Below, piece after piece: positions 25,400 through 40,288 of a DNA stretch of 64,000 bases. The translations under genes were made by a program, and so were the position numbers. This stretch comes from Megachile rotundata (Eukaryota > Arthropoda > Insecta > Hymenoptera > Megachilidae), in the NCBI RefSeq assembly GCF_050947335.1, contig NW_027474125.1:1-64000 (forward strand). Reading direction: 5' to 3'. The notes under the pieces were generated by a model that was given only the letters and a program-made list of their open reading frames with translations, had not been told where the DNA came from and searched no databases. How positions within the stretch are numbered: the first letter of the stretch is position 1; each line of letters starts with the position of its first letter.

Positions 25400-27640
25400 G
25401 TATAGTAATTGTCGTTCTATCGGTCATATAACCACAATATGGCTAATAATGTAAGTTAGATTGATAATAGTGAGTGTAATAAGTATAGTAATTGTCGTTC
25501 TATCGATCATATAAGCACAATATGGCTAATAATATGAGTTAGATTGATAATAATAAGAGTAATAAGTATAGTAATTGCCGTTCTCTCGGTCATATCTGCA
25601 TAATATGGATAATAATATGAGTTAGATTGATAATGATAAGAGTAATGAGTATAGTAATTGTCGTACTATCGATCATATAGGCATAATATGGCTAATAATA
25701 TGAGTTAGATTGATAATAATAGGAGTAATAAGTATAGTAATTGTCGTTCTATCGATCATATAAGCATAATATGGCTAATAATATGAGTTAGATTGATAAC
25801 AGTGAGTGTAATAAGTATAGTAATTGTCGTTCTATCGATCATATAAGCAAAATATGGCGAATAATATGAGTTAGATTGATAATAATAGGAATAATAAGTA
25901 TAGTAATTGTCGTTCTATCGATCATATAAGCATAATATGGCTAATAATTTGAGTTAGATTGATAACAGTGAGTGTAATAAGTATAGTAATTGTCGTTCTA
26001 TCGATCATATAAGCATAATATGGCTATTAATATAAGGTGGATTGATAATAATTAGAGTAATAAGTATAGTAATTGTCGTTCTATCGGTCATATAACCACA
26101 ATATGGCTAATAATGTAAGTTAGATTGATAATAGTGAGTGTAATAAGTATAGTAATTGTCGTTCTATCGATCATATAAGCACAATATGGCTAATAATATG
26201 AGTTAGATTGATAATAATAAGAGTAATAAGTATAGTAATTGTCGTTCTCTCGGTCATATCTGCATAATATGGATAATAATATGAGTTAGATTGATAATGA
26301 TAAGAGTAATGAGTATAGTAATTGTCGTACTATCGATCATATAGGCATAATATGGCTAATAATATGAGTTAGATTGATAACAGTGAGTGTAATAAGTATA
26401 GTAATTGTCGTTCTATCGATCATATAAGCATAATATGGCTAATAATATGAGTTAGATTGATAATAATAAGAGTAATAAGTATAGTAGTTGTCGTTCTATC
26501 TATCATATAAGCATAATATGGCTAATGATATGAGTTAGATTGATAATAATAAGAGTAATGAGTATAGTAATTGTCGTACTATCGATCATACAACCATAAT
26601 ATGGTTAATAATATGAGTTGGATTGATAACAGTGAGTGAAATAAGTATAGTCATTGTCGTTCTGTCGATCATATAAATATAATATGGCTAATAATATGAG
26701 TTAGATTGATAATAATAAGAGTAATAAGTATAGTAATTTTCGTTCTATCGATCATATAAGCATAATATGGCTAATAATATGAGTTAGATTGATAATAATA
26801 GGAGTAATAAGTATAGTAATTGTCGTTCTCTCGGTCATATCTGCATAATATGGATAATAATATGAGTTAGATTGATAATGATAAGAGTAATGAGTATAGT
26901 AATTGTCGTACTATCGATCATACAACCATAATATGGTTAATAATATGAGTTGGATTGATAACAGTGAGTGAAATAAGTATAGTCATTGTCGTTCTGTCGA
27001 TCATATAAATATAATATGGCTAATAATATGAGTTAGATTGATAATAATAAGAGTAATAAGTATAGTAATTTTCGTTCTATCGATCATATAAGCATAATAT
27101 GGCTAATAATATGAGTTGGATTGATGATAATAGGAGTAATAAGTATAGTAATTGTCGTTCTATCGATCATATAAGCATAATATGGCTAATAATATGAGTT
27201 AGATTGATAACAGTGAGTGTAATAAGTATAGTAATTGTCGTTCTATCGATCATATAAGCGAAATATGGCTAATAATATGAGTTAGATTGATAATAATAGG
27301 AGTAATAAGTATAGTAATTGTCGTTCTATCGATCATATAAGCATAATATGGCTAATAATATGAGTTAGATTGATAACAGTGAGTGTAATAAGTATAGTAA
27401 TTGTCGTTCTATCGATCATATAAGCAAAATATGGCGAATAATATGAGTTAGATTGATAATAATAGGAATAATAAGTATAGTAATTGTCGTTCTATCGATC
27501 ATATAAGCATAATATGGCTAATAATATGAGTTAGATTGATAATAATAAGAGTAATGAGTATAGTAATTGTCGTTCTATCGATCATATCTGCATAATATGG
27601 TTAATAATATGAGTTGGATTGAGGACAGTGAGTGAAATAA

Positions 27641-27723
27641 GTACAGTCATTGTCGTTCTATCGATCATATAAATATAATATGGCTAATAATATGAGTTAG
27701 ATTGATAATAATAAGAGTAATAA
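27641..27723 (+). repeat. Hybrid monomer: gtacagtcattg head, cataaatat middle
   Basis: The start comes from the monomer that follows gaggacagtg and the spacer from the cataaatat monomer. It recurs at 36522, 37186 and 43163 and forms the joint of the 8-monomer tandem blocks. It fuses two type Y monomers that are normally four apart. Confidence 0.85.
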
Positions 27724-29474
27724 GTATAGTAATTTTCGTTCTATCGATCATATAAGCATAATATGGCTAATAATATGAGTTGGATTGATGATAATAGGAG
27801 TAATAAGTATAGTAATTGTCGTTCTATCGATCATATAAGCATAATATGGCTAATAATATGAGTTAGATTGATAACAGTGAGTGTAATAAGTATAGTAATT
27901 GTCGTTCTATCGATCATATAAGCGAAATATGGCTAATAATATGAGTTAGATTGATAATAATAGGAATAATAAGTATAGTAATTGTCGTTCTATCGATCAT
28001 ATAAGCATAATATGGCTAATAATATGAGTTAGATTGATAACAGTGAGTGTAATAAGTATAGTAATTGTCGTTCTATCGATCATATAAGCAAAATATGGCG
28101 AATAATATGAGTTAGATTGATAATAATAGGAATAATAAGTATAGTAATTGTCGTTCTATCGATCATATAAGCATAATATGGCTAATAATATGAGTTAGAT
28201 TGATAATAATAAGAGTAATGAGTATAGTAATTGTCGTTCTATCGATCATATCTGCATAATATGGTTAATAATATGAGTTGGATTGAGGACAGTGAGTGAA
28301 ATAAGTACAGTCATTGTCGTTCTATCGATCATATAAGCATAATATGGCTAATAATATGAGTTAGATTGATAATAATAAGAGTAATAAGTATAGTAATTGT
28401 CGTTCTATCGATCATATAAGCATAATATGGCTAATAATATGAGTTAGATTGATAATAATAAGAGTAATAAGTATAGTAGTTGTCGTTCTATCTATCATAT
28501 GAGCATAATATGGCGAATGATATGAGTTAGATTGATAATAATAGGAGTAATAAGTATAGTAATTGTCGTTCTATCGATCATATAAGCATAATATGGCTAA
28601 TAATTTGAGTTAGATTGATAACAGTGAGTGTAATAAGTATAGTAATTGTCGTTCTATCGATCATATAAGCAAAATATGGCTAATAATATGAGTTAGATTG
28701 ATAATAATAGGAGTAATAAGTATAGTAATTGTCGTTCTATCGATCATATAAGCATAATATGGCTAATAATATGAGTTAGATTGATAACAGTGAGTGTAAT
28801 AAGTATAGTAATTGTCGTTCTATCGATCATATAAGCAAAATATGGCGAATAATATGAGTTAGATTGATAATAATAGGAATAATAAGTATAGTAATTGTCG
28901 TTCTATCGATCATATAAGCATAATATGGCTAATAATTTGAGTTAGATTGATAACAGTGAGTGTAATAAGTATAGTAATTGTCGTTCTATCGATCATATAA
29001 GCATAATATGGCTATTAATATAAGGTGGATTGATAATAGTTAGAGTAATAAGTATAGTAATTGTCGTTCTATCGGTCATATAACCACAATATGGCTAATA
29101 ATGTAAGTTAGATGGATAATAGTGAGTGTAATAAGTATAGTAATTGTCGTTCTATCGATCATATAAGCACAATATGGCTAATAATATGAGTTAGATTGAT
29201 AATAATAAGAGTAATAAGTATAGTAATTGTCGTTCTCTCGGTCATATCTGCATAATATGGATAATAATATGAGTTAGATTGATAATGATAAGAGTAATGA
29301 GTATAGTAATTGTCGTACTATCGATCATATAGGCATAATATGGCTAATAATATGAGTTAGATTGATAATAATAGGAGTAATAAGTATAGTAATTGTCGTT
29401 CTATCGATCATATAAGCATAATATGGCTAATAATATGAGTTAGATTGATAACAGTGAGTGTAATAAGTATAGTA
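27661..29474 (+). repeat. 53-monomer duplication, right copy
   Basis: Partner of 23262-25075. It starts inside a hybrid monomer (27641-27723) that joins a gtacagtcattg head to a cataaatat spacer. The agatggataat marker at 29110 recurs at 44632 in the 187-monomer copy. Confidence 0.9.
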
Positions 29475-31126
29475 ATTGTCGTTCTATCGATCATATAAGC
29501 ATAATATGGCTATTAATATAAGTTAGATTGATAATAATAAGAGTAATAAGTATAGTAATTGTCGTTCTCTCGCTCATATCTGCATAATATGGATAATAAT
29601 ATGAGTTAGATTGATAATGATAAGAGTAATGAGTATAGTAATTGTCGTTCTATCGATCACATAAGCATAATATGGCTAATAATATGAGTTAGATTGATAA
29701 CAGTGAGTGTAATAAGTATAGTAATTGTCGTTCTATCGATCATATAAGCATAATATGGCTATTAATATAAGGTGGATTGATAATAATTAGAGTAATAAGT
29801 ATAGTAATTGTCGTTCTATCGGTCATATAACCACAATATGGCTAATAATATGAGTTAGATTGATAACAGTGAGTGTAATAAGTATAGTAATTGTCGTTCT
29901 ATCGATCATATAAGCAAAATATGGCTAATAATATGAGTTAGATTGATAATAATAGGAGTAATGAGTATAGTAATTGTCGTTCTATCGATCATATCTGCAT
30001 AATATGGTTAATAATATGAGTTGGATTGAGGACAGTGAGTGAAATAAGTACAGTCATTGTCGTTCTATCGATCATATAAGCATAATATGGCTAATAATAT
30101 GAGTTAGATTGATAATAATAAGAGTAATAAGTATAGTAATTGTCGTTCTATCGATCATATAAGCATAATATGGCTAATAATATGAGTTAGATTGATAATA
30201 ATAAGAGTAATAAGTATAGTAGTTGTCGTTCTATCTATCATATAAGCATAATATGGCTAATGATATGAGTTAGATTGATAATAATAAGAGTAATGAGTAT
30301 AGTAATTGTCGTACTATCGATCATACAACCATAATATGGTTAATAATATGAGTTGGATTGATAACAGTGAGTGAAATAAGTATAGTCATTGTCGTTCTGT
30401 CGATCATATAAATATAATATGGCTAATAATATGAGTTAGATTGATAATAACAAGAGTAATAAGTATAGTAATTTTCGTTCTATCGATCATATAAGCATAA
30501 TATGGCTAATAATATGAGTTAGATTGATAATAATAGGAGTAATAAGTATAGTAATTGTCGTTCTCTCGGTCATATCTGCATAATATGGATAATAATATGA
30601 GTTAGATTGATAATGATAAGAGTAATGAGTATAGTAATTGTCGTACTATCGATCATATAGGCATAATATGGCTAATAATATGAGTTAGATTGATAATAAT
30701 AGGAGTAATAAGTATAGTAATTGTCGTTCTATCGATCATATAAGCATAATATGGCTAATAATATGAGTTAGATTGATAACAGTGAGTGTAATAAGTATAG
30801 TAATTGTCGTTCTATCGATCATATAAGCATAATATGGCTACTAATATAAGTTAGATTGATAATAATAAGAGTAATAAGTATAGTAATTGTCGTTCTCTCG
30901 GTCATATCTGCATAATATGGATAATAATATAAGGTGGATTGATAATAATTAGAGTAATAAGTATAGTAATTGTCGTTCTATCGGTCATATAACCACAATA
31001 TGGCTAATAATATGAGTTAGATTGATAACAGTGAGTGTAATAAGTATAGTAATTGTTGTTCTATCGATCATATAAGCAAAATATGGCTAATAATATGAGT
31101 TAGATTGATAATAATAGGAGTAATAA

Positions 31127-31209
31127 GTATAGTAATTGTCGTTCTATCGGTCATATAACCACAATATGGCTAATAATATGAGTTAGATTGATAAGAGTGA
31201 GTGTAATAA
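31127..31209 (+). repeat. Hybrid monomer: accaca head, gataagag tail
   Basis: The head (tcggtcatataaccacaat) is that of a type X monomer and the tail (gataagagtgagtg) that of the acat cassette. No other copy has this combination. It marks the point where ten monomers, kept at 46717-47546, were lost. The unit is still 83 bp. Confidence 0.85.
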
Positions 31210-32074
31210 GTATAGTAAGTGTCGTTCTATCGATCATATAAGCATAATATGGCTAATAATATGAGTTAGATTGATAATAATAAGAGTAATGAGTATAGTA
31301 ATTGTCGTTCTATCGATCATATCTGCATAATATGGTTAATAATATGAGTTGGATTGAGGACAGTGAGTGAAATAAGTACAGTCATTGTCGTTCTATCGAT
31401 CATATAAGCATAATATGGCTAATAATATGAGTTAGATTGATAATAATAAGAGTAATAAGTATAGTAATTGTCGTTCTATCGATCATATAAGCATAATATG
31501 GCTAATAATATGAGTTAGATTGATAATAATAAGAGTAATAAGTATAGTAGTTGTCGTTCTATCTATCATATGAGCATAATATGGCGAATGATATGAGTTA
31601 GATTGATAATAATAAGAGTAATGAGTATAGTAATTGTCGTACTATCGATCATACAACCATAATATGGTTAATAATATGAGTTGGATTGATAACAGTGAGT
31701 GAAATAAGTATAGTCATTGTCGTTCTGTCGATCATATAAATATAATATGGCCAATAATATGAGTTAGATTGATAATAATAAGAGTAATAAGTATAGTAAT
31801 TTTCGTTCTATCGATCATATAAGCATAATATGGCTAATAATATGAGTTAGATTGATAATAATAGGAGTAATAAGTATAGTAATTGTCGTTCTATCGATCA
31901 TATAAGCATAATATGGCTAATAATATGAGTTAGATTGATAATAATAGGAGTAATAAGTATAGTAATTGTCGTTCTATCGATCATATAAGCATAATATGGC
32001 TAATAATATGAGTTAGATTGATAACAGCGAGTGTAATAAGTATAGTAATTTTCGTTCTATCGATCATATAAGCA

Positions 32075-33659
32075 AAATATGGCTAATAATATGAGTTAGA
32101 TTGATAATAATAGGAGTAATAAGTATAGTAATTGTCGTTCTATCGATCATATAAGCATAATATGGCTAATAATATGAGTTAGATTGATAACAGTGAGTGT
32201 AATAAGTATAGTAATTGTCGTTCTATCGATCATATAAGCAAAATATGGCGAATAATATGAGTTAGATTGATAATAATAAGAGTAATAAGTATAGTAATTG
32301 TCGTTCTCTCGCTCATATCTGCATAATATGGATAATAATATGAGTTAGATTGATAATGATAAGAGTAATGAGTATAGTAATTGTCGTTCTATCGATCATA
32401 TAAGCATAATATGGCTAATAATATGAGTTAGATTGATAACAGTGAGTGTAATAAGTATAGTAATTGTCGTTCTATCGATCATATAAGCATAATATGGCTA
32501 TTAATATAAGGTGGATTGATAATAATTAGAGTAATAAGTATAGTAATTGTCGTTCTATCGGTCATATAACCACAATATGGCTAATAATATGAGTTAGATT
32601 GATAACAGTGAGTGTAATAAGTATAGTAATTGTCGTTCTATCGATCATATAAGCAAAATATGGCTAATAATATGAGTTAGATTGATAATAATAGGAGTAA
32701 TGAGTATAGTAATTGTCGTTCTATCGATCATATCTGCATAATATGGTTAATAATATGAGTTGGATTGAGGACAGTGAGTGAAATAAGTACAGTCATTGTC
32801 GTTCTATCGATCATATAAGCATAATATGGCTAATAATATGAGTTAGATTGATAATAATAAGAGTAATAAGTATAGTAATTGTCGTTCTATCGATCATATA
32901 AGCATAATATGGCTAATAATATGAGTTAGATTGATAATAATAAGAGTAATAAGTATAGTAGTTGTCGTTCTATCTATCATATAAGCATAATATGGCTAAT
33001 GATATGAGTTAGATTGATAATAATAAGAGTAATGAGTATAGTAATTGTCGTACTATCGATCATACAACCATAATATGGTTAATAATATGAGTTGGATTGA
33101 TAACAGTGAGTGAAATAAGTATAGTCATTGTCGTTCTGTCGATCATATAAATATAATATGGCTAATAATATGAGTTAGATTGATAATAACAAGAGTAATA
33201 CGTATAGTAATTTTCGTTCTATCGATCATATAAGCATAATATGGCTAATAATATGAGTTAGATTGATAATAATAGGAGTAATAAGTATAGTAATTGTCGT
33301 TCTCTCGGTCATATCTGCATAATATGGATAATAATATGAGTTAGATTGATAATGATAAGAGTAATGAGTATAGTAATTGTCGTACTATCGATCATATAGG
33401 CATAATATGGCTAATAATATGAGTTAGATTGATAATAATAGGAGTAATAAGTATAGTAATTGTCGTTCTATCGATCATATAAGCATAATATGGCTAATAA
33501 TATGAGTTAGATTGATAACAGTGAGTGTAATAAGTATAGTAATTGTCGTTCTATCGATCATATAAGCATAATATGGCTATTAATATAAGTTAGATTGATA
33601 ATAATAAGAGTAATAAGTATAGTAATTGTCGTTCTCTCGCTCATATCTGCATAATATGG
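32075..33659 (+). repeat. 72-monomer duplication, left copy
   Basis: This stretch repeats at 38051-39635, displaced by 5976 bp (72 monomers), and again within 48427-50011. Shared markers are the gcgaataat monomer followed by a tcgctc monomer and caagagtaatacgt in the cataaatat monomer. I noticed one difference: acgtatag here and acgtctag near 39178. Confidence 0.85.
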
Positions 33660-33699
33660 CTAATGATATGAGTTAGATTGATAATAATAAGAGTAATGA
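33617..33699 (+). repeat. Hybrid monomer: tcgctc head, gatgatatg tail
   Basis: The head (ctctcgctcatatctgc) belongs to a type X monomer and the rest (ggctaatgatatgag) to the agtagttg monomer of type Y. It lies exactly where the 187-monomer and 72-monomer copies end (33659) and the 80-monomer copy begins (33649), so it is a recombination joint inside an in-register monomer. Confidence 0.88.
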
Positions 33700-36600
33700 G
33701 TATAGTAATTGTCGTACTATCGATCATACAACCATAATATGGTTAATAATATGAGTTGGATTGATAACAGTGAGTGAAATAAGTATAGTCATTGTCGTTC
33801 TGTCGATCATATAAATATAATATGGCTAATAATATGAGTTAGATTGATAATAACAAGAGTAATAAGTATAGTAATTTTCGTTCTATCGATCATATAAGCA
33901 TAATATGGCTAATAATATAAGGTGGATTGATAATAATTAGAGTAATAAGTATAGTAATTGTCGTTCTATCGGTCATATAACCACAATATGGCTAATAATG
34001 TAAGTTAGATTGATAATAGTGAGTGTAATAAGTATAGTAATTGTCGTTCTATCGATCATATAAGCACAATATGGCTAATAATATGAGTTAGATTGATAAT
34101 AATAAGAGTAATAAGTATAGTAATTGCCGTTCTCTCGGTCATATCTGCATAATATGGATAATAATATGAGTTAGATTGATAATGATAAGAGTAATGAGTA
34201 TAGTAATTGTCGTACTATCGATCATATAGGCATAATATGGCTAATAATATGAGTTAGATTGATAATAATAGGAGTAATAAGTATAGTAATTGTCGTTCTA
34301 TCGATCATATAAGCATAATATGGCTAATAATATGAGTTAGATTGATAACAGTGAGTGTAATAAGTATAGTAATTGTCGTTCTATCGATCATATAAGCAAA
34401 ATATGGCGAATAATATGAGTTAGATTGATAATAATAGGAATAATAAGTATAGTAATTGTCGTTCTATCGATCATATAAGCATAATATGGCTAATAATTTG
34501 AGTTAGATTGATAACAGTGAGTGTAATAAGTATAGTAATTGTCGTTCTATCGATCATATAAGCATAATATGGCTATTAATATAAGGTGGATTGATAATAA
34601 TTAGAGTAATAAGTATAGTAATTGTCGTTCTATCGGTCATATAACCACAATATGGCTAATAATGTAAGTTAGATTGATAATAGTGAGTGTAATAAGTATA
34701 GTAATTGTCGTTCTATCGATCATATAAGCACAATATGGCTAATAATATGAGTTAGATTGATAATAATAAGAGTAATAAGTATAGTAATTGTCGTTCTCTC
34801 GGTCATATCTGCATAATATGGATAATAATATGAGTTAGATTGATAATGATAAGAGTAATGAGTATAGTAATTGTCGTACTATCGATCATATAGGCATAAT
34901 ATGGCTAATAATATGAGTTAGATTGATAATAATAGGAGTAATAAGTATAGTAATTGTCGTTCTATCGATCATATAAGCATAATATGGCTAATAATATGAG
35001 TTAGATTGATAACAGTGAGTGTAATAAGTATAGTAATTGTCGTTCTATCGATCATATAAGCATAATATGGCTATTAATATAAGTTAGATTGATAATAATA
35101 AGAGTAATAAGTATAGTAATTGTCGTTCTCTCGCTCATATCTGCATAATATGGATAATAATATGAGTTAGATTGATAATGATAAGAGTAATGAGTATAGT
35201 AATTGTCGTTCTATCGATCATATAAGCATAATATGGCTAATAATATGAGTTAGATTGATAACAGTGAGTGTAATAAGTATAGTAATTGTCGTTCTATCGA
35301 TCATATAAGCATAATATGGCTAATAATATGAGTTAGATTGATAATAATAAGAGTAATAAGTATAGTAGTTGTCGTTCTATCTATCATATAAGCATAATAT
35401 GGCTAATGATATGAGTTAGATTGATAATAATAAGAGTAATGAGTATAGTAATTGTCGTACTATCGATCATACAACCATAATATGGTTAATAATATGAGTT
35501 GGATTGATAACAGTGAGTGAAATAAGTATAGTCATTGTCGTTCTGTCGATCATATAAATATAATATGGCTAATAATATGAGTTAGATTGATAATAATAAG
35601 AGTAATAAGTATAGTAATTTTCGTTCTATCGATCATATAAGCATAATATGGCTAATAATATGAGTTAGATTGATAATAATAGGAGTAATAAGTATAGTAA
35701 TTGTCGTTCTCTCGGTCATATCTGCATAATATGGATAATAATATGAGTTAGATTGATAATGATAAGAGTAATGAGTATAGTAATTGTCGTACTATCGATC
35801 ATACAACCATAATATGGTTAATAATATGAGTTGGATTGATAACAGTGAGTGAAATAAGTATAGTCATTGTCGTTCTGTCGATCATATAAATATAATATGG
35901 CTAATAATATGAGTTAGATTGATAATAATAAGAGTAATAAGTATAGTAATTTTCGTTCTATCGATCATATAAGCATAATATGGCTAATAATATGAGTTGG
36001 ATTGATGATAATAGGAGTAATAAGTATAGTAATTGTCGTTCTATCGATCATATAAGCATAATATGGCTAATAATATGAGTTAGATTGATAACAGTGAGTG
36101 TAATAAGTATAGTAATTGTCGTTCTATCGATCATATAAGCGAAATATGGCTAATAATATGAGTTAGATTGATAATAATAGGAGTAATAAGTATAGTAATT
36201 GTCGTTCTATCGATCATATAAGCATAATATGGCTAATAATATGAGTTAGATTGATAACAGTGAGTGTAATAAGTATAGTAATTGTCGTTCTATCGATCAT
36301 ATAAGCAAAATATGGCGAATAATATGAGTTAGATTGATAATAATAGGAATAATAAGTATAGTAATTGTCGTTCTATCGATCATATAAGCATAATATGGCT
36401 AATAATATGAGTTAGATTGATAATAATAAGAGTAATGAGTATAGTAATTGTCGTTCTATCGATCATATCTGCATAATATGGTTAATAATATGAGTTGGAT
36501 TGAGGACAGTGAGTGAAATAAGTACAGTCATTGTCGTTCTATCGATCATATAAATATAATATGGCTAATAATATGAGTTAGATTGATAATAATAAGAGTA

Positions 36601-37217
36601 ATAAGTATAGTAATTTTCGTTCTATCGATCATATAAGCATAATATGGCTAATAATATGAGTTGGATTGATGATAATAGGAGTAATAAGTATAGTAATTGT
36701 CGTTCTATCGATCATATAAGCATAATATGGCTAATAATATGAGTTAGATTGATAACAGTGAGTGTAATAAGTATAGTAATTGTCGTTCTATCGATCATAT
36801 AAGCGAAATATGGCTAATAATATGAGTTAGATTGATAATAATAGGAGTAATAAGTATAGTAATTGTCGTTCTATCGATCATATAAGCATAATATGGCTAA
36901 TAATATGAGTTAGATTGATAACAGTGAGTGTAATAAGTATAGTAATTGTCGTTCTATCGATCATATAAGCAAAATATGGCGAATAATATGAGTTAGATTG
37001 ATAATAATAGGAATAATAAGTATAGTAATTGTCGTTCTATCGATCATATAAGCATAATATGGCTAATAATATGAGTTAGATTGATAATAATAAGAGTAAT
37101 GAGTATAGTAATTGTCGTTCTATCGATCATATCTGCATAATATGGTTAATAATATGAGTTGGATTGAGGACAGTGAGTGAAATAAGTACAGTCATTGTCG
37201 TTCTATCGATCATATAA
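33649..37217 (+). repeat. 80-monomer duplication, left copy
   Basis: This 3.6 kb segment repeats at 40289-43858, displaced by 6640 bp (80 monomers), or 6641 after the inserted base at about 41771. It shares the rare junction of an aattttcg head with an 'aataatataagg' tail (33866/40506) and gccgttctctcgg (near 34127/40767). It starts at the hybrid monomer 33617-33699. Confidence 0.88.
36002..36665 (+). repeat. 8-monomer unit, first tandem copy
   Basis: An eight-monomer block (664 bp) that starts at ttgatgataat and runs through gcgaaat, gcaaaat/gcgaataat, ctgca/gaggac, cataaatat and aattttcg. It is followed at once by a second copy (36666-37329) that looks the same by eye. The same block starts at 27121, 27785, 42643 and 43307, and a single one at 23386. 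Confidence 0.88.
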
Positions 37218-37329
37218 ATATAATATGGCTAATAATATGAGTTAGATTGATAATAATAAGAGTAATAAGTATAGTAATTTTCGTTCTATCGATCATATAA
37301 GCATAATATGGCTAATAATATGAGTTGGA
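36666..37329 (+). repeat. 8-monomer unit, second tandem copy
   Basis: Direct tandem copy of 36002-36665. A third start (ttgatgataat at 37330) opens a shortened, rearranged seven-monomer version that contains aacagcgagtg and then another ttgatgataat at 37911. The joint between units is the hybrid monomer gtacagtcattg/cataaatat at 37186-37268. Confidence 0.88.
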
Positions 37330-38050
37330 TTGATGATAATAGGAGTAATAAGTATAGTAATTGTCGTTCTATCGATCATATAAGCATAATATGGCTAATA
37401 ATATGAGTTAGATTGATAACAGTGAGTGTAATAAGTATAGTAATTGTCGTTCTATCGATCATATAAGCAAAATATGGCGAATAATATGAGTTAGATTGAT
37501 AACAGCGAGTGTAATAAGTATAGTAATTTTCGTTCTATCGATCATATAAGCAAAATATGGCTAATAATATGAGTTAGATTGATAATAATAAGAGTAATAA
37601 GTATAGTAATTGTCGTTCTCTCGCTCATATCTGCATAATATGGATAATAATATGAGTTAGATTGATAATGATAAGAGTAATGAGTATAGTAATTGTCGTT
37701 CTATCGATCATATAAGCATAATATGGCTAATAATATGAGTTAGATTGATAACTGTGAGTGTAATAAGTATAGTAATTGTCGTTCTATCGATCATATAAGC
37801 ATAATATGGCTATTAATATAAGGTGGATTGATAATAATTAGAGTAATAAGTATAGTAATTTTCGTTCTATCGATCATATAAGCATAATATGGCTAATAAT
37901 ATGAGTTGGATTGATGATAATAGGAGTAATAAGTATAGTAATTGTCGTTCTATCGATCATATAAGCATAATATGGCTAATAATATGAGTTAGATTGATAA
38001 CAGTGAGTGTAATAAGTATAGTAATTGTCGTTCTATCGATCATATAAGCG

Positions 38051-39635
38051 AAATATGGCTAATAATATGAGTTAGATTGATAATAATAGGAGTAATAAGT
38101 ATAGTAATTGTCGTTCTATCGATCATATAAGCATAATATGGCTAATAATATGAGTTAGATTGATAACAGTGAGTGTAATAAGTATAGTAATTGTCGTTCT
38201 ATCGATCATATAAGCAAAATATGGCGAATAATATGAGTTAGATTGATAATAATAAGAGTAATAAGTATAGTAATTGTCGTTCTCTCGCTCATATCTGCAT
38301 AATATGGATAATAATATGAGTTAGATTGATAATGATAAGAGTAATGAGTATAGTAATTGTCGTTCTATCGATCATATAAGCATAATATGGCTAATAATAT
38401 GAGTTAGATTGATAACAGTGAGTGTAATAAGTATAGTAATTGTCGTTCTATCGATCATATAAGCATAATATGGCTATTAATATAAGGTGGATTGATAATA
38501 ATTAGAGTAATAAGTATAGTAATTGTCGTTCTATCGGTCATATAACCACAATATGGCTAATAATATGAGTTAGATTGATAACAGTGAGTGTAATAAGTAT
38601 AGTAATTGTCGTTCTATCGATCATATAAGCAAAATATGGCTAATAATATGAGTTAGATTGATAATAATAGGAGTAATGAGTATAGTAATTGTCGTTCTAT
38701 CGATCATATCTGCATAATATGGTTAATAATATGAGTTGGATTGAGGACAGTGAGTGAAATAAGTACAGTCATTGTCGTTCTATCGATCATATAAGCATAA
38801 TATGGCTAATAATATGAGTTAGATTGATAATAATAAGAGTAATAAGTATAGTAATTGTCGTTCTATCGATCATATAAGCATAATATGGCTAATAATATGA
38901 GTTAGATTGATAATAATAAGAGTAATAAGTATAGTAGTTGTCGTTCTATCTATCATATAAGCATAATATGGCTAATGATATGAGTTAGATTGATAATAAT
39001 AAGAGTAATGAGTATAGTAATTGTCGTACTATCGATCATACAACCATAATATGGTTAATAATATGAGTTGGATTGATAACAGTGAGTGAAATAAGTATAG
39101 TCATTGTCGTTCTGTCGATCATATAAATATAATATGGCTAATAATATGAGTTAGATTGATAATAACAAGAGTAATACGTCTAGTAATTTTCGTTCTATCG
39201 ATCATATAAGCATAATATGGCTAATAATATGAGTTAGATTGATAATAATAGGAGTAATAAGTATAGTAATTGTCGTTCTCTCGGTCATATCTGCATAATA
39301 TGGATAATAATATGAGTTAGATTGATAATGATAAGAGTAATGAGTATAGTAATTGTCGTACTATCGATCATATAGGCATAATATGGCTAATAATATGAGT
39401 TAGATTGATAATAATAGGAGTAATAAGTATAGTAATTGTCGTTCTATCGATCATATAAGCATAATATGGCTAATAATATGAGTTAGATTGATAACAGTGA
39501 GTGTAATAAGTATAGTAATTGTCGTTCTATCGATCATATAAGCATAATATGGCTATTAATATAAGTTAGATTGATAATAATAAGAGTAATAAGTATAGTA
39601 ATTGTCGTTCTCTCGCTCATATCTGCATAATATGG
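38051..39635 (+). repeat. 72-monomer duplication, right copy
   Basis: Partner of 32075-33659. It follows a patchwork of short blocks at 37.3-38.0 kb and carries the private acgtctag change. Beyond its end the sequence goes on into a further tcgctc and gatcacat type X run. Confidence 0.85.
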
Positions 39636-40288
39636 ATAATAATATGAGTTAGATTGATAATGATAAGAGTAATGAGTATAGTAATTGTCGTTCTATCGAT
39701 CACATAAGCATAATATGGCTAATAATATGAGTTAGATTGATAACAGTGAGTGTACTAAGTATAGTAATTGTCGTTCTATCGATCATATAAGCATAATATG
39801 GCTATTAATATAAGGTGGATTGATAATAATTAGAGTAATAAGTATAGTAATTGTCGTTCTATCGGTCATATAACCACAATATGGCTAATAATATGAGTTA
39901 GATTGATAACAGTGAGTGTAATAAGTATAGTAATTGTCGTTCTATCGATCATATAAGCAAAATATGTCTAATAATATGAGTTAGATTGATAATAATAGGA
40001 GTAATGAGTATAGTAATTGTCGTTCTATCGATCATATCTGCATAATATGGTTAATAATATGAGTTGGATTGAGGACAGTGAGTGAAATAAGTACAGTCAT
40101 TGTCGTTCTATCGATCATATAAGCATAATATGGCTAATAATATGAGTTAGATTGATAATAATAAGAGTAATAAGTATAGTAATTGTCGTTCTATCGATCA
40201 TATAAGCATAATATGGCTAATAATATGAGTTAGATTGATAATAATAAGAGTAATAAGTATAGTAGTTGTCGTTCTATCTATCATATAA

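Larger units (their letters stand above)
26345..33659 (+). repeat. 187-monomer-displaced segment, left copy
   Basis: This 7.3 kb segment corresponds to 41867-50011. Its first part (26345-31194) is displaced by 15522 bp, which is 187 monomers plus the inserted base at about 41771. From 31195 on the displacement is 16352, because 830 bp (ten monomers) present at 46717-47546 are absent here. The joint lies in a hybrid monomer at 31127-31209. I noticed about six substitutions in the whole pairing. Confidence 0.88.
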
